A model generated the notes under the pieces. It saw only the letters and a program-made list of their open reading frames with translations, ran no database searches and was not told the origin of the DNA. Below are positions 14,660 through 21,582 of a stretch of 26,978 nucleotides of DNA, in pieces (the first letter of the stretch is position 1; every line of letters starts with the position of its first letter). Origin of the DNA: SIG455 sp045646385. GTDB lineage: Bacteria > Bacillota > Clostridia > UMGS1810. A program made the position numbers and the translations under genes. The stretch spans positions 1-26,978 of the forward strand of contig JAZRKQ010000031.1 of assembly GCA_045646385.1 (NCBI GenBank), read 5' to 3'.

Positions 14660-15883
14660 TCACGCATTCTTTCCTGCCAAATATCCGGTGGAAAATGCTA
14701 TTTGCAGATTAAAACCACCGGTGTATGCGTCGGTATCGATTATCTCGCCTGCAAAGAATATGCCGGATACTATTTTAGATTCCATTGTACCGGGGTTGAT
14801 CTCTTTAACATTAATTCCGCCTGAGGTTATAATAGCCTCTTTAATAGGACGGAATCCTGCAATCTCAAACTTAAGATTTTTAAGCAGAGTAACAAGATTT
14901 TTTCTCTCCTGCTTGGTTATCTCATTAATTTTTTTATGTGCGTCAATTCCGGATAGTTCAACTATAACGGGTATAAGTTTTTTTGGCAGAAGTGCATCGA
15001 GTGAATTTATAAAATCTTTATTTTTAAGTTGCTCAAAATCCCTTAATATGCGTTTATCAAGCACTGATTCATCAAGAGCAGGTTTCAAATCAACAGATAA
15101 CGTATATTTTGCATTTTTTCGCATATGCGAACTTGCGCTTAATACAACGGGTCCCGAAAGCCCGTAATGTGTAAAAAGCATTTCGCCAAAATCTTCGTAC
15201 ACCTTTTTCCCGTCGGACATCAATGTGACGGAAATATTTTTAAGCGACAATCCCTGAAGTTTGCCTATATAATCTTCCTTTACAACAAGCGGAACGAGTG
15301 ACGGCTTTAAATCAACTATAGTATGCCCCAAATCTTTGGCAAAATTATATCCGTCGCCTGTAGAGCCGGTTAAGGGGTAACTTGCACCGCCTGTGGCAAT
15401 AATCACGCTATCACACTTAACGGCTCTTTTATCAGCAAGCACTACAGTTTTTGTGTTATCTTCATTTACAACAATCTTTTTAACTGCTACTTTTACAATC
15501 TTTGCACCGCAATCGAGCACGTATTTTGCAAAAGCATTTACAACATCCTTTGCCTTATCACTTACGGGGAATACCCTATCCCCTCTTTCAACCTTTGTTT
15601 CAACGCCTAATCTTGCCAGCAAATCAATAAGGTCTATATTTGTAAAAGAATAAAAAGCACTATATAAAAAATTGCCGTTTACAGGTACGTTTTTTATGAA
15701 TTCGGATATATCGGCTTTATTGGTAACATTACACCTACCCTTACCCGTGATAAGCAGTTTTTTACCGAGAAAATCATTCTTTTCAAAAAGTATTACCTTT
15801 TTACCCTCCGAAGCAGCAGTTGCGGCAGCCATCATTCCTGCAGGCCCGCCGCCGATAATGGCTACGCGTCTGTCATTGTTCAT
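14660..15883 (-). CDS. HI0933/BaiN-family flavoprotein (NAD(P)/FAD-dependent oxidoreductase)
   Basis: A 407-residue FAD protein. It starts with the dinucleotide-binding motif VAIIGGGPAGMMAA, followed by LITGKGRCNVTN, VIIATGGASYPLTGSTGDGY and the C-terminal GGFNLQIAFSTGYLAG, all hallmarks of the HI0933/YhiN group. Family members are assigned as aminoacetone oxidase-like or, for BaiN, bile-acid dehydrogenase; the true substrate here is unknown. The start is uncertain: ATG at 15883 (GAGGTG 10-12 bases ahead) or 15892 (only 3 bases). Either way it overlaps the end of the rpiR-type gene, so the two are co-transcribed and coupled. Confidence 0.85.
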   Translation of the reverse strand: MNNDRRVAIIGGGPAGMMAAATAASEGKKVILFEKNDFLGKKLLITGKGRCNVTNKADISEFIKNVPVNGNFLYSAFYSFTNIDLIDLLARLGVETKVERGDRVFPVSDKAKDVVNAFAKYVLDCGAKIVKVAVKKIVVNEDNTKTVVLADKRAVKCDSVIIATGGASYPLTGSTGDGYNFAKDLGHTIVDLKPSLVPLVVKEDYIGKLQGLSLKNISVTLMSDGKKVYEDFGEMLFTHYGLSGPVVLSASSHMRKNAKYTLSVDLKPALDESVLDKRILRDFEQLKNKDFINSLDALLPKKLIPVIVELSGIDAHKKINEITKQERKNLVTLLKNLKFEIAGFRPIKEAIITSGGINVKEINPGTMESKIVSGIFFAGEIIDTDAYTGGFNLQIAFSTGYLAGKNA

Positions 15884-16739
15884 GCTTTTCATACACCTCA
15901 TATTTATCCCATATATTTTCGAGTTCTTCAAAAGTGTTTCTTACGCTGTCTTTATTTTTAAGAACAAGCGCAACGATAATTGCATTAATTATACTTAAAG
16001 GTGCAACGAGCGAGTCTACAAAATATGACATGTCGCTTCGTGCAATAAGCGAATGTGTAGCAAAAGGTATAATAGGCGAATTCATACTGTCGGTTAATGC
16101 AATAACACTTGCACCTTTAGACGCTGCATATGAAACTGCTTTTACAGTTCTGCTTGAATAACGCGGAAAACTTATCGCTATAACGGCATCATTCTCGCCA
16201 ACACGGAACAGTTGCTCAAATGTTTCGCTTGCTGAACTTGTACTGATGGTTTTTACGCCTTTAAATATAAGATTAAGGTAAAACCCTAAAAATGATGCAA
16301 GTGATGAGCAACTTCTTGTGCCAAGTATATATATTTTATCAGCGTTCGCTATGGTTTCAACAGCAGCAATAAATTCTTTCTCGTCAAGATTTTCAACCGT
16401 CTGGCGAAGTTTTTCAATATCGGATTGAATGATGGTTTTCATTACATCGCTCTCGCCAATTTTAGCAGTAGTAACCTCCATTCGTTGAACATTGGTAAGT
16501 CGGTTTCTTATAATCTCCTGTAATGATTTTTGCAGCTGCGGATATCCATCATATCCAAGTTCCACTGCAAAGCGCACTACGGTAGATTCACTCACACCTG
16601 TTGCTTTGCCTAAGCCGGAAGCAGTCATAAAAGCCGCTTTATCATAATTATTAAGTATATATTCGGCAATATTACGTTGACCTTTACTTAAACTTTCCAA
16701 TGAATTTTTAATGTGGGCAAGTACATCTTTACAAACCAT
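15873..16739 (-). CDS. MurR/RpiR-family transcriptional regulator
   Basis: A 288-residue regulator with the usual two parts: an N-terminal helix-turn-helix (about 1-77; FMTASGLGKATGVSESTVVRF) and a C-terminal SIS domain that senses sugar phosphates (about 120-262; IYILGTRSCSSLASFLG, VIAISFPRYSSRTV). GAGGG lies ahead of the ATG at 16739. Members repress or activate sugar and amino-sugar catabolism. Here the nearest candidates are the coupled flavoprotein and the GH13 enzyme two genes downstream, but no operator could be assigned. Confidence 0.92.
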   Translation of the reverse strand: MVCKDVLAHIKNSLESLSKGQRNIAEYILNNYDKAAFMTASGLGKATGVSESTVVRFAVELGYDGYPQLQKSLQEIIRNRLTNVQRMEVTTAKIGESDVMKTIIQSDIEKLRQTVENLDEKEFIAAVETIANADKIYILGTRSCSSLASFLGFYLNLIFKGVKTISTSSASETFEQLFRVGENDAVIAISFPRYSSRTVKAVSYAASKGASVIALTDSMNSPIIPFATHSLIARSDMSYFVDSLVAPLSIINAIIVALVLKNKDSVRNTFEELENIWDKYEVYEKHEQ

Positions 16740-16786
16740 AATTGCACCCTCGTTTCTATTTATAAAAATAAAGCCTCGCTATAAGG

Positions 16787-16814
16787 AAAAAACCCCAATT
16801 CTTATTGGGGTTTT
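16787..16814 (-). terminator. Intrinsic terminator of the cold-shock gene
   Basis: Eleven-base stem AAAACCCCAAT/ATTGGGGTTTT (16789-16799 with 16804-16814), TCTT loop, and a T-run on the minus strand. Confidence 0.92.
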
Positions 16815-16848
16815 ACAGATGAATTTAATTCAAATGCGTATATAATAA

Positions 16849-17049
16849 TTACGCTTTGGTTACGTTAGCAGCCTGAGGACCTTTAGCACCCTCGATTACT
16901 TCAAACTCAACAGCTTCACCTTCCTGAAGGGTTTTGTAACCTTCCATGGTGATTGCTGAGAAATGTACGAATACGTCGCCGCCATCTTCACATTCGATGA
17001 AGCCATAACCTTTCTCTGCGTTAAACCATTTAACTGTACCTTTTTGCAT
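16849..17049 (-). CDS. csp: Cold-shock protein (CspA family)
   Basis: A 66-residue cold-shock domain protein that binds single-stranded RNA and DNA and acts as an RNA chaperone. RNP1 (KGYGFI, 13-18) and RNP2 (VFVHF, 26-30) are both intact, and the length is standard. AGGAGG stands nine bases ahead of the ATG at 17049. It has its own promoter, an ~85-base structured leader and its own terminator, as is common for csp genes. Confidence 0.97.
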   Translation of the reverse strand: MQKGTVKWFNAEKGYGFIECEDGGDVFVHFSAITMEGYKTLQEGEAVEFEVIEGAKGPQAANVTKA

Positions 17050-17070
17050 TGCTTGCTTCCTCCTAAACAC

Positions 17071-17130
17071 GAGTAGTATTTTTACCACTCTTTTAAAAAA
17101 ATAATTCGAGTAGTAAAACAATTGCTACTC
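17071..17130 (-). promoter_or_regulatory. Cold-shock leader with two tandem hairpins sharing arm sequence
   Basis: On the minus strand the 5' leader has GAGTAG...CTACTC (17130-17125 with 17113-17108) and then GAGTGGT...ACTACTC (17090-17084 with 17077-17071). The arms of both hairpins are nearly the same, so the first 5' arm could also pair with the last 3' arm. Alternative folds of this kind are known to govern csp translation with temperature. Confidence 0.55.
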
Positions 17131-17140
17131 ACATGCTATA

Positions 17141-17169
17141 ATATTACCATACCTTGGAATTTTTGTCAA
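17141..17169 (-). promoter_or_regulatory. Promoter of the cold-shock gene
   Basis: TTGACA (17169-17164), 17-base spacer, TAATAT (17146-17141). Confidence 0.75.
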
Positions 17170-17233
17170 TGAGTTTTTGGAAAACAGCCCTTATAATTTT
17201 TACGACTTTTTTTGTGTAAAACAGACAAACTGT

Positions 17234-17854
17234 CTACAGCGTATAATATATCTGACCTGTAATTTCGGAAGATACGTTAATGCCGAAAGTATCATTGATT
17301 TCTGTCAGCAAAGTATTTGTTTTAATCTTTTCGCAAATCACTTTAACCGTTACAAATTCACTGTAATCAATATTATCAACTTTGAAATCACCGGTTTTAA
17401 GTATATGCTCTACTTTGCTTAAAAACGTATAATCACATTTTATTTCCAAAATGTCACACATTGTTTTTTTCAGCAAGCCACATTCTGCAAGGCAATCTTT
17501 AGCGGCTTTTGTATACGCACGGATAAGACCGCCCGTACCCAACAGCGTCCCTCCGAAGTATCGGGTTACCACACAAACACAATCTGTTATCCCCTCGTTC
17601 TCTAGCATCTCTAACACAGGAAAACCGCCCGTTCTCGTAGGTTCGCCGTCATCACTGTATTTTTTAAAACCATTATTCAATATAAACGCATATACGTTAT
17701 GACGTGCACTGTAATGCTCTTTTTTAACAGACGCAATAAATGCTGCCGCTTCCTCTTCACTTTCAACATGGCGCATAGCAGCAATAAAGCGCGATTTTTT
17801 CTCTGTTATCTCGGCAACTGCCTCTATTTTTACGGTAATATATGTTTTATCCAT
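17234..17854 (-). CDS. yigZ: YigZ/IMPACT family protein
   Basis: A 206-residue cytoplasmic protein. The N-terminal UPF0029/IMPACT domain shows KKSRFIAAM, HNVYAFIL, YSDDGEPTRTGGFPVL and VVTRYFGGTLLGTGGLIRAY, all hallmarks. The C-terminal ~70 residues match the DUF1949 ferredoxin-like domain. Family proteins are linked to translation and ribosome-associated regulation, but the bacterial function is not settled. AAGGA lies ahead of the ATG at 17854. Single gene with its own promoter. Confidence 0.93.
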   Translation of the reverse strand: MDKTYITVKIEAVAEITEKKSRFIAAMRHVESEEEAAAFIASVKKEHYSARHNVYAFILNNGFKKYSDDGEPTRTGGFPVLEMLENEGITDCVCVVTRYFGGTLLGTGGLIRAYTKAAKDCLAECGLLKKTMCDILEIKCDYTFLSKVEHILKTGDFKVDNIDYSEFVTVKVICEKIKTNTLLTEINDTFGINVSSEITGQIYYTL

Positions 17855-17889
17855 AACGATTCCTTTATTTATAATTTATAGTTCGATTT

Positions 17890-17922
17890 TACCACAAAAA
17901 GTATTTTACATCAATACTTTTT
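17890..17922 (-). promoter_or_regulatory. yigZ promoter overlapped by an inverted repeat
   Basis: TTGATG (about 17914-17909), 17-base spacer, TAAAAT (about 17891-17886). A 10-base inverted repeat AAAAAGTATT/AATACTTTTT (17896-17905 and 17913-17922) covers the -35 and spacer, so it could be an operator, or a late back-up terminator for the operon upstream. Confidence 0.5.
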
Positions 17923-17932
17923 GCAAAACATT

Positions 17933-17959
17933 AAAAGGCACACTAAAAAAGTGTGCCTT
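17933..17959 (-). terminator. Terminator of the B12-riboswitch operon
   Basis: Ten-base stem AAGGCACACT/AGTGTGCCTT (17935-17944 with 17950-17959), 7 bases past the stop of the DUF4430 gene, with a short T-run. Confidence 0.8.
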
Positions 17960-17965
17960 AAAGTT

Positions 17966-18610
17966 TTATCTCTCAAACAAATTACAACTGTATATTAATT
18001 CAATTTTATCACCGTTTTGAACTATATATTGCGAGCATCCGTATGTGGGCTGAATACCGTTGACCTTATATAACCATCCGGAAAAGTTACCGCAGTCAAA
18101 CTCATAGAGATTACCTATCCCCTCAATATACACTGAATTGTACATTGGTGTTTCTACAAACTCAAGATGAATATTATTGTTTTTTAGTTCACGACGCAAA
18201 ACATCAAACACGCTGTCGCCCTCATGAATTGTTACAGATTGTTCAGCATATATAATTCCGTCATCAGGTATTATCTCTGCTTTACCGTTTTTCAGCATAT
18301 CAAGATTTGACAATACAGAATCACACCGAACAGACAACGTACAAGAAGGTATTGAAGATGTTGTTTTTTCTTCCTGCTCAGATATTTCAACAGGCATTTC
18401 AGGTATATTGATTTCAATTTCATCTGCAGGTAAAATTTGCTCTTCGACGGGACTATCTATAGGCTTTTCAACCGTATCTTGCTGTGTTAATTCTTGCAAT
18501 ACCGTCGCATTTAAAACATCCGGTTCTGCGCTTTCGGGAATATTCCCACAACAAAAAAACGCTATGGCAAGTAATATTATACCTGCACTTGCTATTATAA
18601 CTTTTTTCAT
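17966..18610 (-). CDS. Membrane-anchored DUF4430 (transcobalamin-like C-terminal domain) protein
   Basis: A 214-residue exported protein. Residues 1-20 form a hydrophobic anchor or signal; Cys20-Cys21 follow, but AFFC is a poor lipobox, so lipid attachment is doubtful. Residues ~25-88 are an acidic, proline-containing linker. Residues ~90-210 form a DUF4430 domain: GDSVFDVLRRELKNNNI, GNFSGWLYKVNG (174-185) and NGDKIELIYS are its hallmarks. This domain is the bacterial relative of the beta domain of transcobalamin and intrinsic factor. The gene starts three bases after the stop of the SLH protein gene, so both belong to the operon under the cobalamin riboswitch. I infer a membrane-near corrinoid carrier that takes over ligand from the surface protein. 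The start has a GGAAAG site within the upstream stop region. Confidence 0.82.
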   Translation of the reverse strand: MKKVIIASAGIILLAIAFFCCGNIPESAEPDVLNATVLQELTQQDTVEKPIDSPVEEQILPADEIEINIPEMPVEISEQEEKTTSSIPSCTLSVRCDSVLSNLDMLKNGKAEIIPDDGIIYAEQSVTIHEGDSVFDVLRRELKNNNIHLEFVETPMYNSVYIEGIGNLYEFDCGNFSGWLYKVNGIQPTYGCSQYIVQNGDKIELIYSCNLFER

Positions 18611-18613
18611 ATT

Positions 18614-21112
18614 TTATCTTTCCATTTCCGCAAACCGCATAAGCATAGTTGCAACCTCTGCCCTTGTTGCATTTGATTTTGGTGCAAGTATACCGTTAGA
18701 TTTACCCGTAATAATTCCGTGCTCAACTGCATATTTCATAGCGTCCAATGCATAATCGGATATATTATTGACATCAGTATATGATAATGTGTCTTCCACG
18801 ATTTTTGTGTCGTAACCATTTAAAACTGCATATCTGTATAAAATAAGAGCAAGTTGTTCACGTGTGATATCTGCTTCAGGGGCAAACTCGGTTGCTGATA
18901 TTCCTGATACTATATTATTTTTTGCCGCCCATTTTACGCTGTCTGCATACCATGCATTTTCAGGAACATCTGCAAACATCGCTTCTGCAGAAGGTTTCTC
19001 AGGTGATGCAAGTCGGTACAAAACTGTTACAAGCATAGCACGTGTCATAGTAGTATCAGGTTCAAAACCTTTATCAGTTCCTTTAAAAAGATTATTCTCG
19101 TATGCATATTTTACTGATGGGTAGTACCAAGAATCAGAGGAAACATCTTTAAAAACACCATCTGTAAAAACAGGTTTCTCTACTTCTTCAACAGGAGTAT
19201 TTTCTTTCGCTTCTTCTTTATTATCTTCCAATTTTTCTTCTTTTACAGAGCCAGCCGAAATCGATATGCCACTACCAGCGTTGTAATATATTTTAGAAAG
19301 TGTTGAATCTACATTTTTCTTTATATGATTTTGCGCATCATCAGCAGTTACTTCAATAGTTCCGTATTCGGTTTCGTACCCCGAAGCGGAAACAGAATAT
19401 GAATATGTGCCCTCTGCAAGGTCGAAACAGTTTTCTTTGAATTGTTCTTTACCCTCAACCACAACATCAGCACCTGTGGGACTTACTGTAAAAATTACAG
19501 GGCAATACTGTGCATCCGACATATTTGCTTCGTTCATAGGGTTATCAGAAAAATCATAAATTGTTTTTCCGTTATTTTCTTTAAATAGTTTCCATGCTAG
19601 AAGTCCACGCAAACCTTGCTCGGTAGCAAATGCATTTGAAAAACCGTTCAAATCAGCATTTGCATCGGAAAGCAATCCGTCTATAAGGCTTTTTTCACCA
19701 TTCTTAATTTCTTCCGAATCTATACCAAACGCAGAAAATGCGCATATTGCAAGTGCAGTAGATGCCGCCTCATATCCTTCAGGTCCGTTAATCAAACCGT
19801 CTTCACGTTGCTGGCCTTTTAAGATATCAACGGCCCCGTCAACAGCATTTTTAACGTTTTCATCAGTATTATAATACGGCGCAAGTGCTAAAATCATAGG
19901 AGTCATAGCATCTGTTCCGTAAGTTAAATCATACCATTCACTGTTTTTTTCTAAAGCAGTATTTATAAGCGATTGCATCTGTGCTTCTGTTGCATACTCA
20001 TCCGCCTGAGAAAGCGCAAGTATAACATACGGAAGCGTGTATACATTTGTTACATCAGCACTATTATTGTCTACCAAAGCAATCAATTTTTCAACAATAT
20101 CCGTTTTTTCGTAATTTTCCGTAAACACTTTTTTTGCATCATACCCCAATGCACGTAATGCAAGTATTGATTTTGCTAAATCCCCTGCGGTGGTTGCCTC
20201 ACTTGCAGATATAACAAGTTTTTTAAGTATTTCTGCTTTTTTATCCTCACTTAAAATATTTTCGCTCTCAGGAAAAAGTTCTGCATAAGTTACCATATCA
20301 GCAACAATCCACGCAAGATTGCTTCCTGCTTCTGTTAAATTGCTCTGCATATAATGACTTGCGATACCATTTATCAGTTCAATAGCAGGATGAATTACTT
20401 CAACTATACATACAGGTGCGGTAATGCTTGGGACAGTTTCTTCGTTTAGAGATTTAGTTTTTGTTGCAGAAATAATGTATCTGCCCTCATTTTCAAATGA
20501 AACTGTTGCTTTTCCATCTGCATCAGTTATTATTTCTGTTACATTTCCGTTTATGGTAACAGTAGCACCCTCACACGGATTAAAGACCATATTCCAGTTC
20601 TCGTCATAACCGCTTACAAGAAGTGTAAGTGTAAAAGTTTCTTCACAATTAACCTCTTTATCTGTTATATCAAATTTTGTGTAACTCTCCGTATCGGGAT
20701 ATGCATTTTTATATATACACACATCTATATAATCACCGTTTTCAACGTTATGAGAAAGTCCCATAACGCTCTCTTCACCGCCATTTACCTGATAACCAAA
20801 TTTTTTACTTGTATCTCCCCAAAGTTTATCAATAGCAAGCCCATAGTCACCCTCACTTGATGCATATCCATCTGTACCATCTGTATAGTATGTGCTGTGT
20901 GCCTCCAAAAGCACGTCATTTAGACAATAAGAATCTTTTCCACTTAAGGAAACAGGAACATACGCCATAGCGTCGCCATCTTTACTTTCAACTATTTCTC
21001 CGTATTTGCCGACAGAAAGATATACAGTTATATCTGTGTTTTCCGCCAAAACGGGTATGGTACTCAAAATCATCACAAGCACCAAAAGCATTGATAAAAT
21101 TCTTTCCTTCAT
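18614..21112 (-). CDS. SLH-anchored surface protein with transcobalamin-like beta domain and alpha/alpha toroid
   Basis: An 832-residue secreted protein. In order: signal peptide (1-23, cleavage near VLA-EN); a DUF4430-type beta domain (about 28-138, with KFGYQVNGGEESVMG and NGDYIDVCIY); an Ig-like domain (about 150-238, DADGKATVSFENEGRY); an alpha/alpha-toroid region (about 245-520, repeated helices with ALRALGYDAKK, TLPYVILALSQA, LKGQQREDGLINGPEGYEA, ALAICAFSAFG), the fold also used by the alpha domain of intrinsic factor; a PEGA domain (about 538-592); an E/K-rich linker; and three SLH domains (about 651-832) that bind secondary cell-wall polymer. The riboswitch upstream links it to B12. 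I infer a wall-bound corrinoid-binding protein. The beta domain lies before the toroid, the reverse of vertebrate order. Confidence 0.85.
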   Translation of the reverse strand: MKERILSMLLVLVMILSTIPVLAENTDITVYLSVGKYGEIVESKDGDAMAYVPVSLSGKDSYCLNDVLLEAHSTYYTDGTDGYASSEGDYGLAIDKLWGDTSKKFGYQVNGGEESVMGLSHNVENGDYIDVCIYKNAYPDTESYTKFDITDKEVNCEETFTLTLLVSGYDENWNMVFNPCEGATVTINGNVTEIITDADGKATVSFENEGRYIISATKTKSLNEETVPSITAPVCIVEVIHPAIELINGIASHYMQSNLTEAGSNLAWIVADMVTYAELFPESENILSEDKKAEILKKLVISASEATTAGDLAKSILALRALGYDAKKVFTENYEKTDIVEKLIALVDNNSADVTNVYTLPYVILALSQADEYATEAQMQSLINTALEKNSEWYDLTYGTDAMTPMILALAPYYNTDENVKNAVDGAVDILKGQQREDGLINGPEGYEAASTALAICAFSAFGIDSEEIKNGEKSLIDGLLSDANADLNGFSNAFATEQGLRGLLAWKLFKENNGKTIYDFSDNPMNEANMSDAQYCPVIFTVSPTGADVVVEGKEQFKENCFDLAEGTYSYSVSASGYETEYGTIEVTADDAQNHIKKNVDSTLSKIYYNAGSGISISAGSVKEEKLEDNKEEAKENTPVEEVEKPVFTDGVFKDVSSDSWYYPSVKYAYENNLFKGTDKGFEPDTTMTRAMLVTVLYRLASPEKPSAEAMFADVPENAWYADSVKWAAKNNIVSGISATEFAPEADITREQLALILYRYAVLNGYDTKIVEDTLSYTDVNNISDYALDAMKYAVEHGIITGKSNGILAPKSNATRAEVATMLMRFAEMER

Positions 21113-21149
21113 TTTTTCGCCTTCCTTGTATAGTAATAAATTAATGTAT

Positions 21150-21197
21150 AAAAAAAGCTATGGTAATCTTCTTTATTAAAAGAAAATTACCACAGCT
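21150..21197 (-). terminator. Third (gene-proximal) terminator in the riboswitch leader
   Basis: A long hairpin (21156-21174 with 21179-21197, two mismatches) followed by seven Ts (21156-21150) on the minus strand, about 38 bases before the start codon. Confidence 0.75.
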
Positions 21198-21231
21198 GAG
21201 TTTTCCTGTGATATATCACAATTTGCACACG

Positions 21232-21257
21232 AAAAAAGACCGGTACACATATACCGG
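21232..21257 (-). terminator. Second terminator in the riboswitch leader
   Basis: CCGGTA/TACCGG stem (21240-21245 with 21252-21257), six-base loop, then TC and six Ts on the minus strand. Between this and the third hairpin lies the palindrome TGTGATATATCACA (21207-21220). Confidence 0.7.
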
Positions 21258-21269
21258 AAAAACGCGCAC

Positions 21270-21296
21270 AAAAAAATTATTCCCGCACGGAATAAT
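21270..21296 (-). terminator. First terminator, directly behind the riboswitch B12 box
   Basis: ATTATTCC/GGAATAAT stem (21276-21283 with 21289-21296) and seven Ts (21276-21270) on the minus strand, six bases past the B12 box: a normal expression platform for transcriptional control. Confidence 0.82.
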
Positions 21297-21302
21297 ATCA
21301 AA

Positions 21303-21495
21303 GCAGGTCTTCCGACTCACATCATATAAAGCAAACCTTCGCATTTTTATGCTCTGCCTTCTCAGTTTCCCAATGACCGGCTTTCACCGACGGGCATAAA
21401 AACATTTGATGTATACGGCGACAGTTATCGTCACGGATTCTAACCGTGTTCCCTTTTCATCAACGGCACCCAAGCACAGTACCGCCGACACTCTG
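21303..21495 (-). ncRNA. Cobalamin riboswitch (aptamer)
   Basis: On the minus strand the core signatures appear in order: GGGTGCCGTTGATGAAAAGG with GGAACACGGT and GAATCCGTG (about 21456-21432), CTGTCGCCG, a variable peripheral arm, then GTCGGAAGACCTGC (the B12 box, 21316-21303). This is the adenosyl/aquo-cobalamin riboswitch class. It precedes a terminator and the SLH-protein operon, so binding of cobalamin should stop transcription and scarcity should switch the operon on. The 5' end is approximate. Confidence 0.93.
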
Positions 21496-21516
21496 TGTGA
21501 ATTTATATTTTTATAA

Positions 21517-21545
21517 AGCATAGCACATTTATTCCTATAAGTCAA
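21517..21545 (-). promoter_or_regulatory. Promoter of the B12-riboswitch operon
   Basis: TTGACT (21545-21540), 17-base spacer, TATGCT (21522-21517), upstream of the riboswitch. The -35 lies within the end of the HtrA terminator hairpin. Confidence 0.75.
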
Positions 21546-21576
21546 GAAAAACACGCATTAGCGTGTTTTTCTTGAC
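21541..21576 (-). terminator. Terminator of the htrA-type gene
   Basis: A perfect 16-base stem (21541-21556 with 21561-21576), ATTA loop. A five-T run lies in the 3' arm on the minus strand. It starts seven bases after the stop codon. Confidence 0.85.
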
Positions 21577-21582
21577 TTATAA

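Noticed and set aside
21207..21220. TGTGATATATCACA as a CRP/FNR-type operator
   Set aside because: The spacing between half-sites (four bases) does not fit the CRP consensus of six, and it lies inside an RNA leader downstream of the promoter; kept only as a note.
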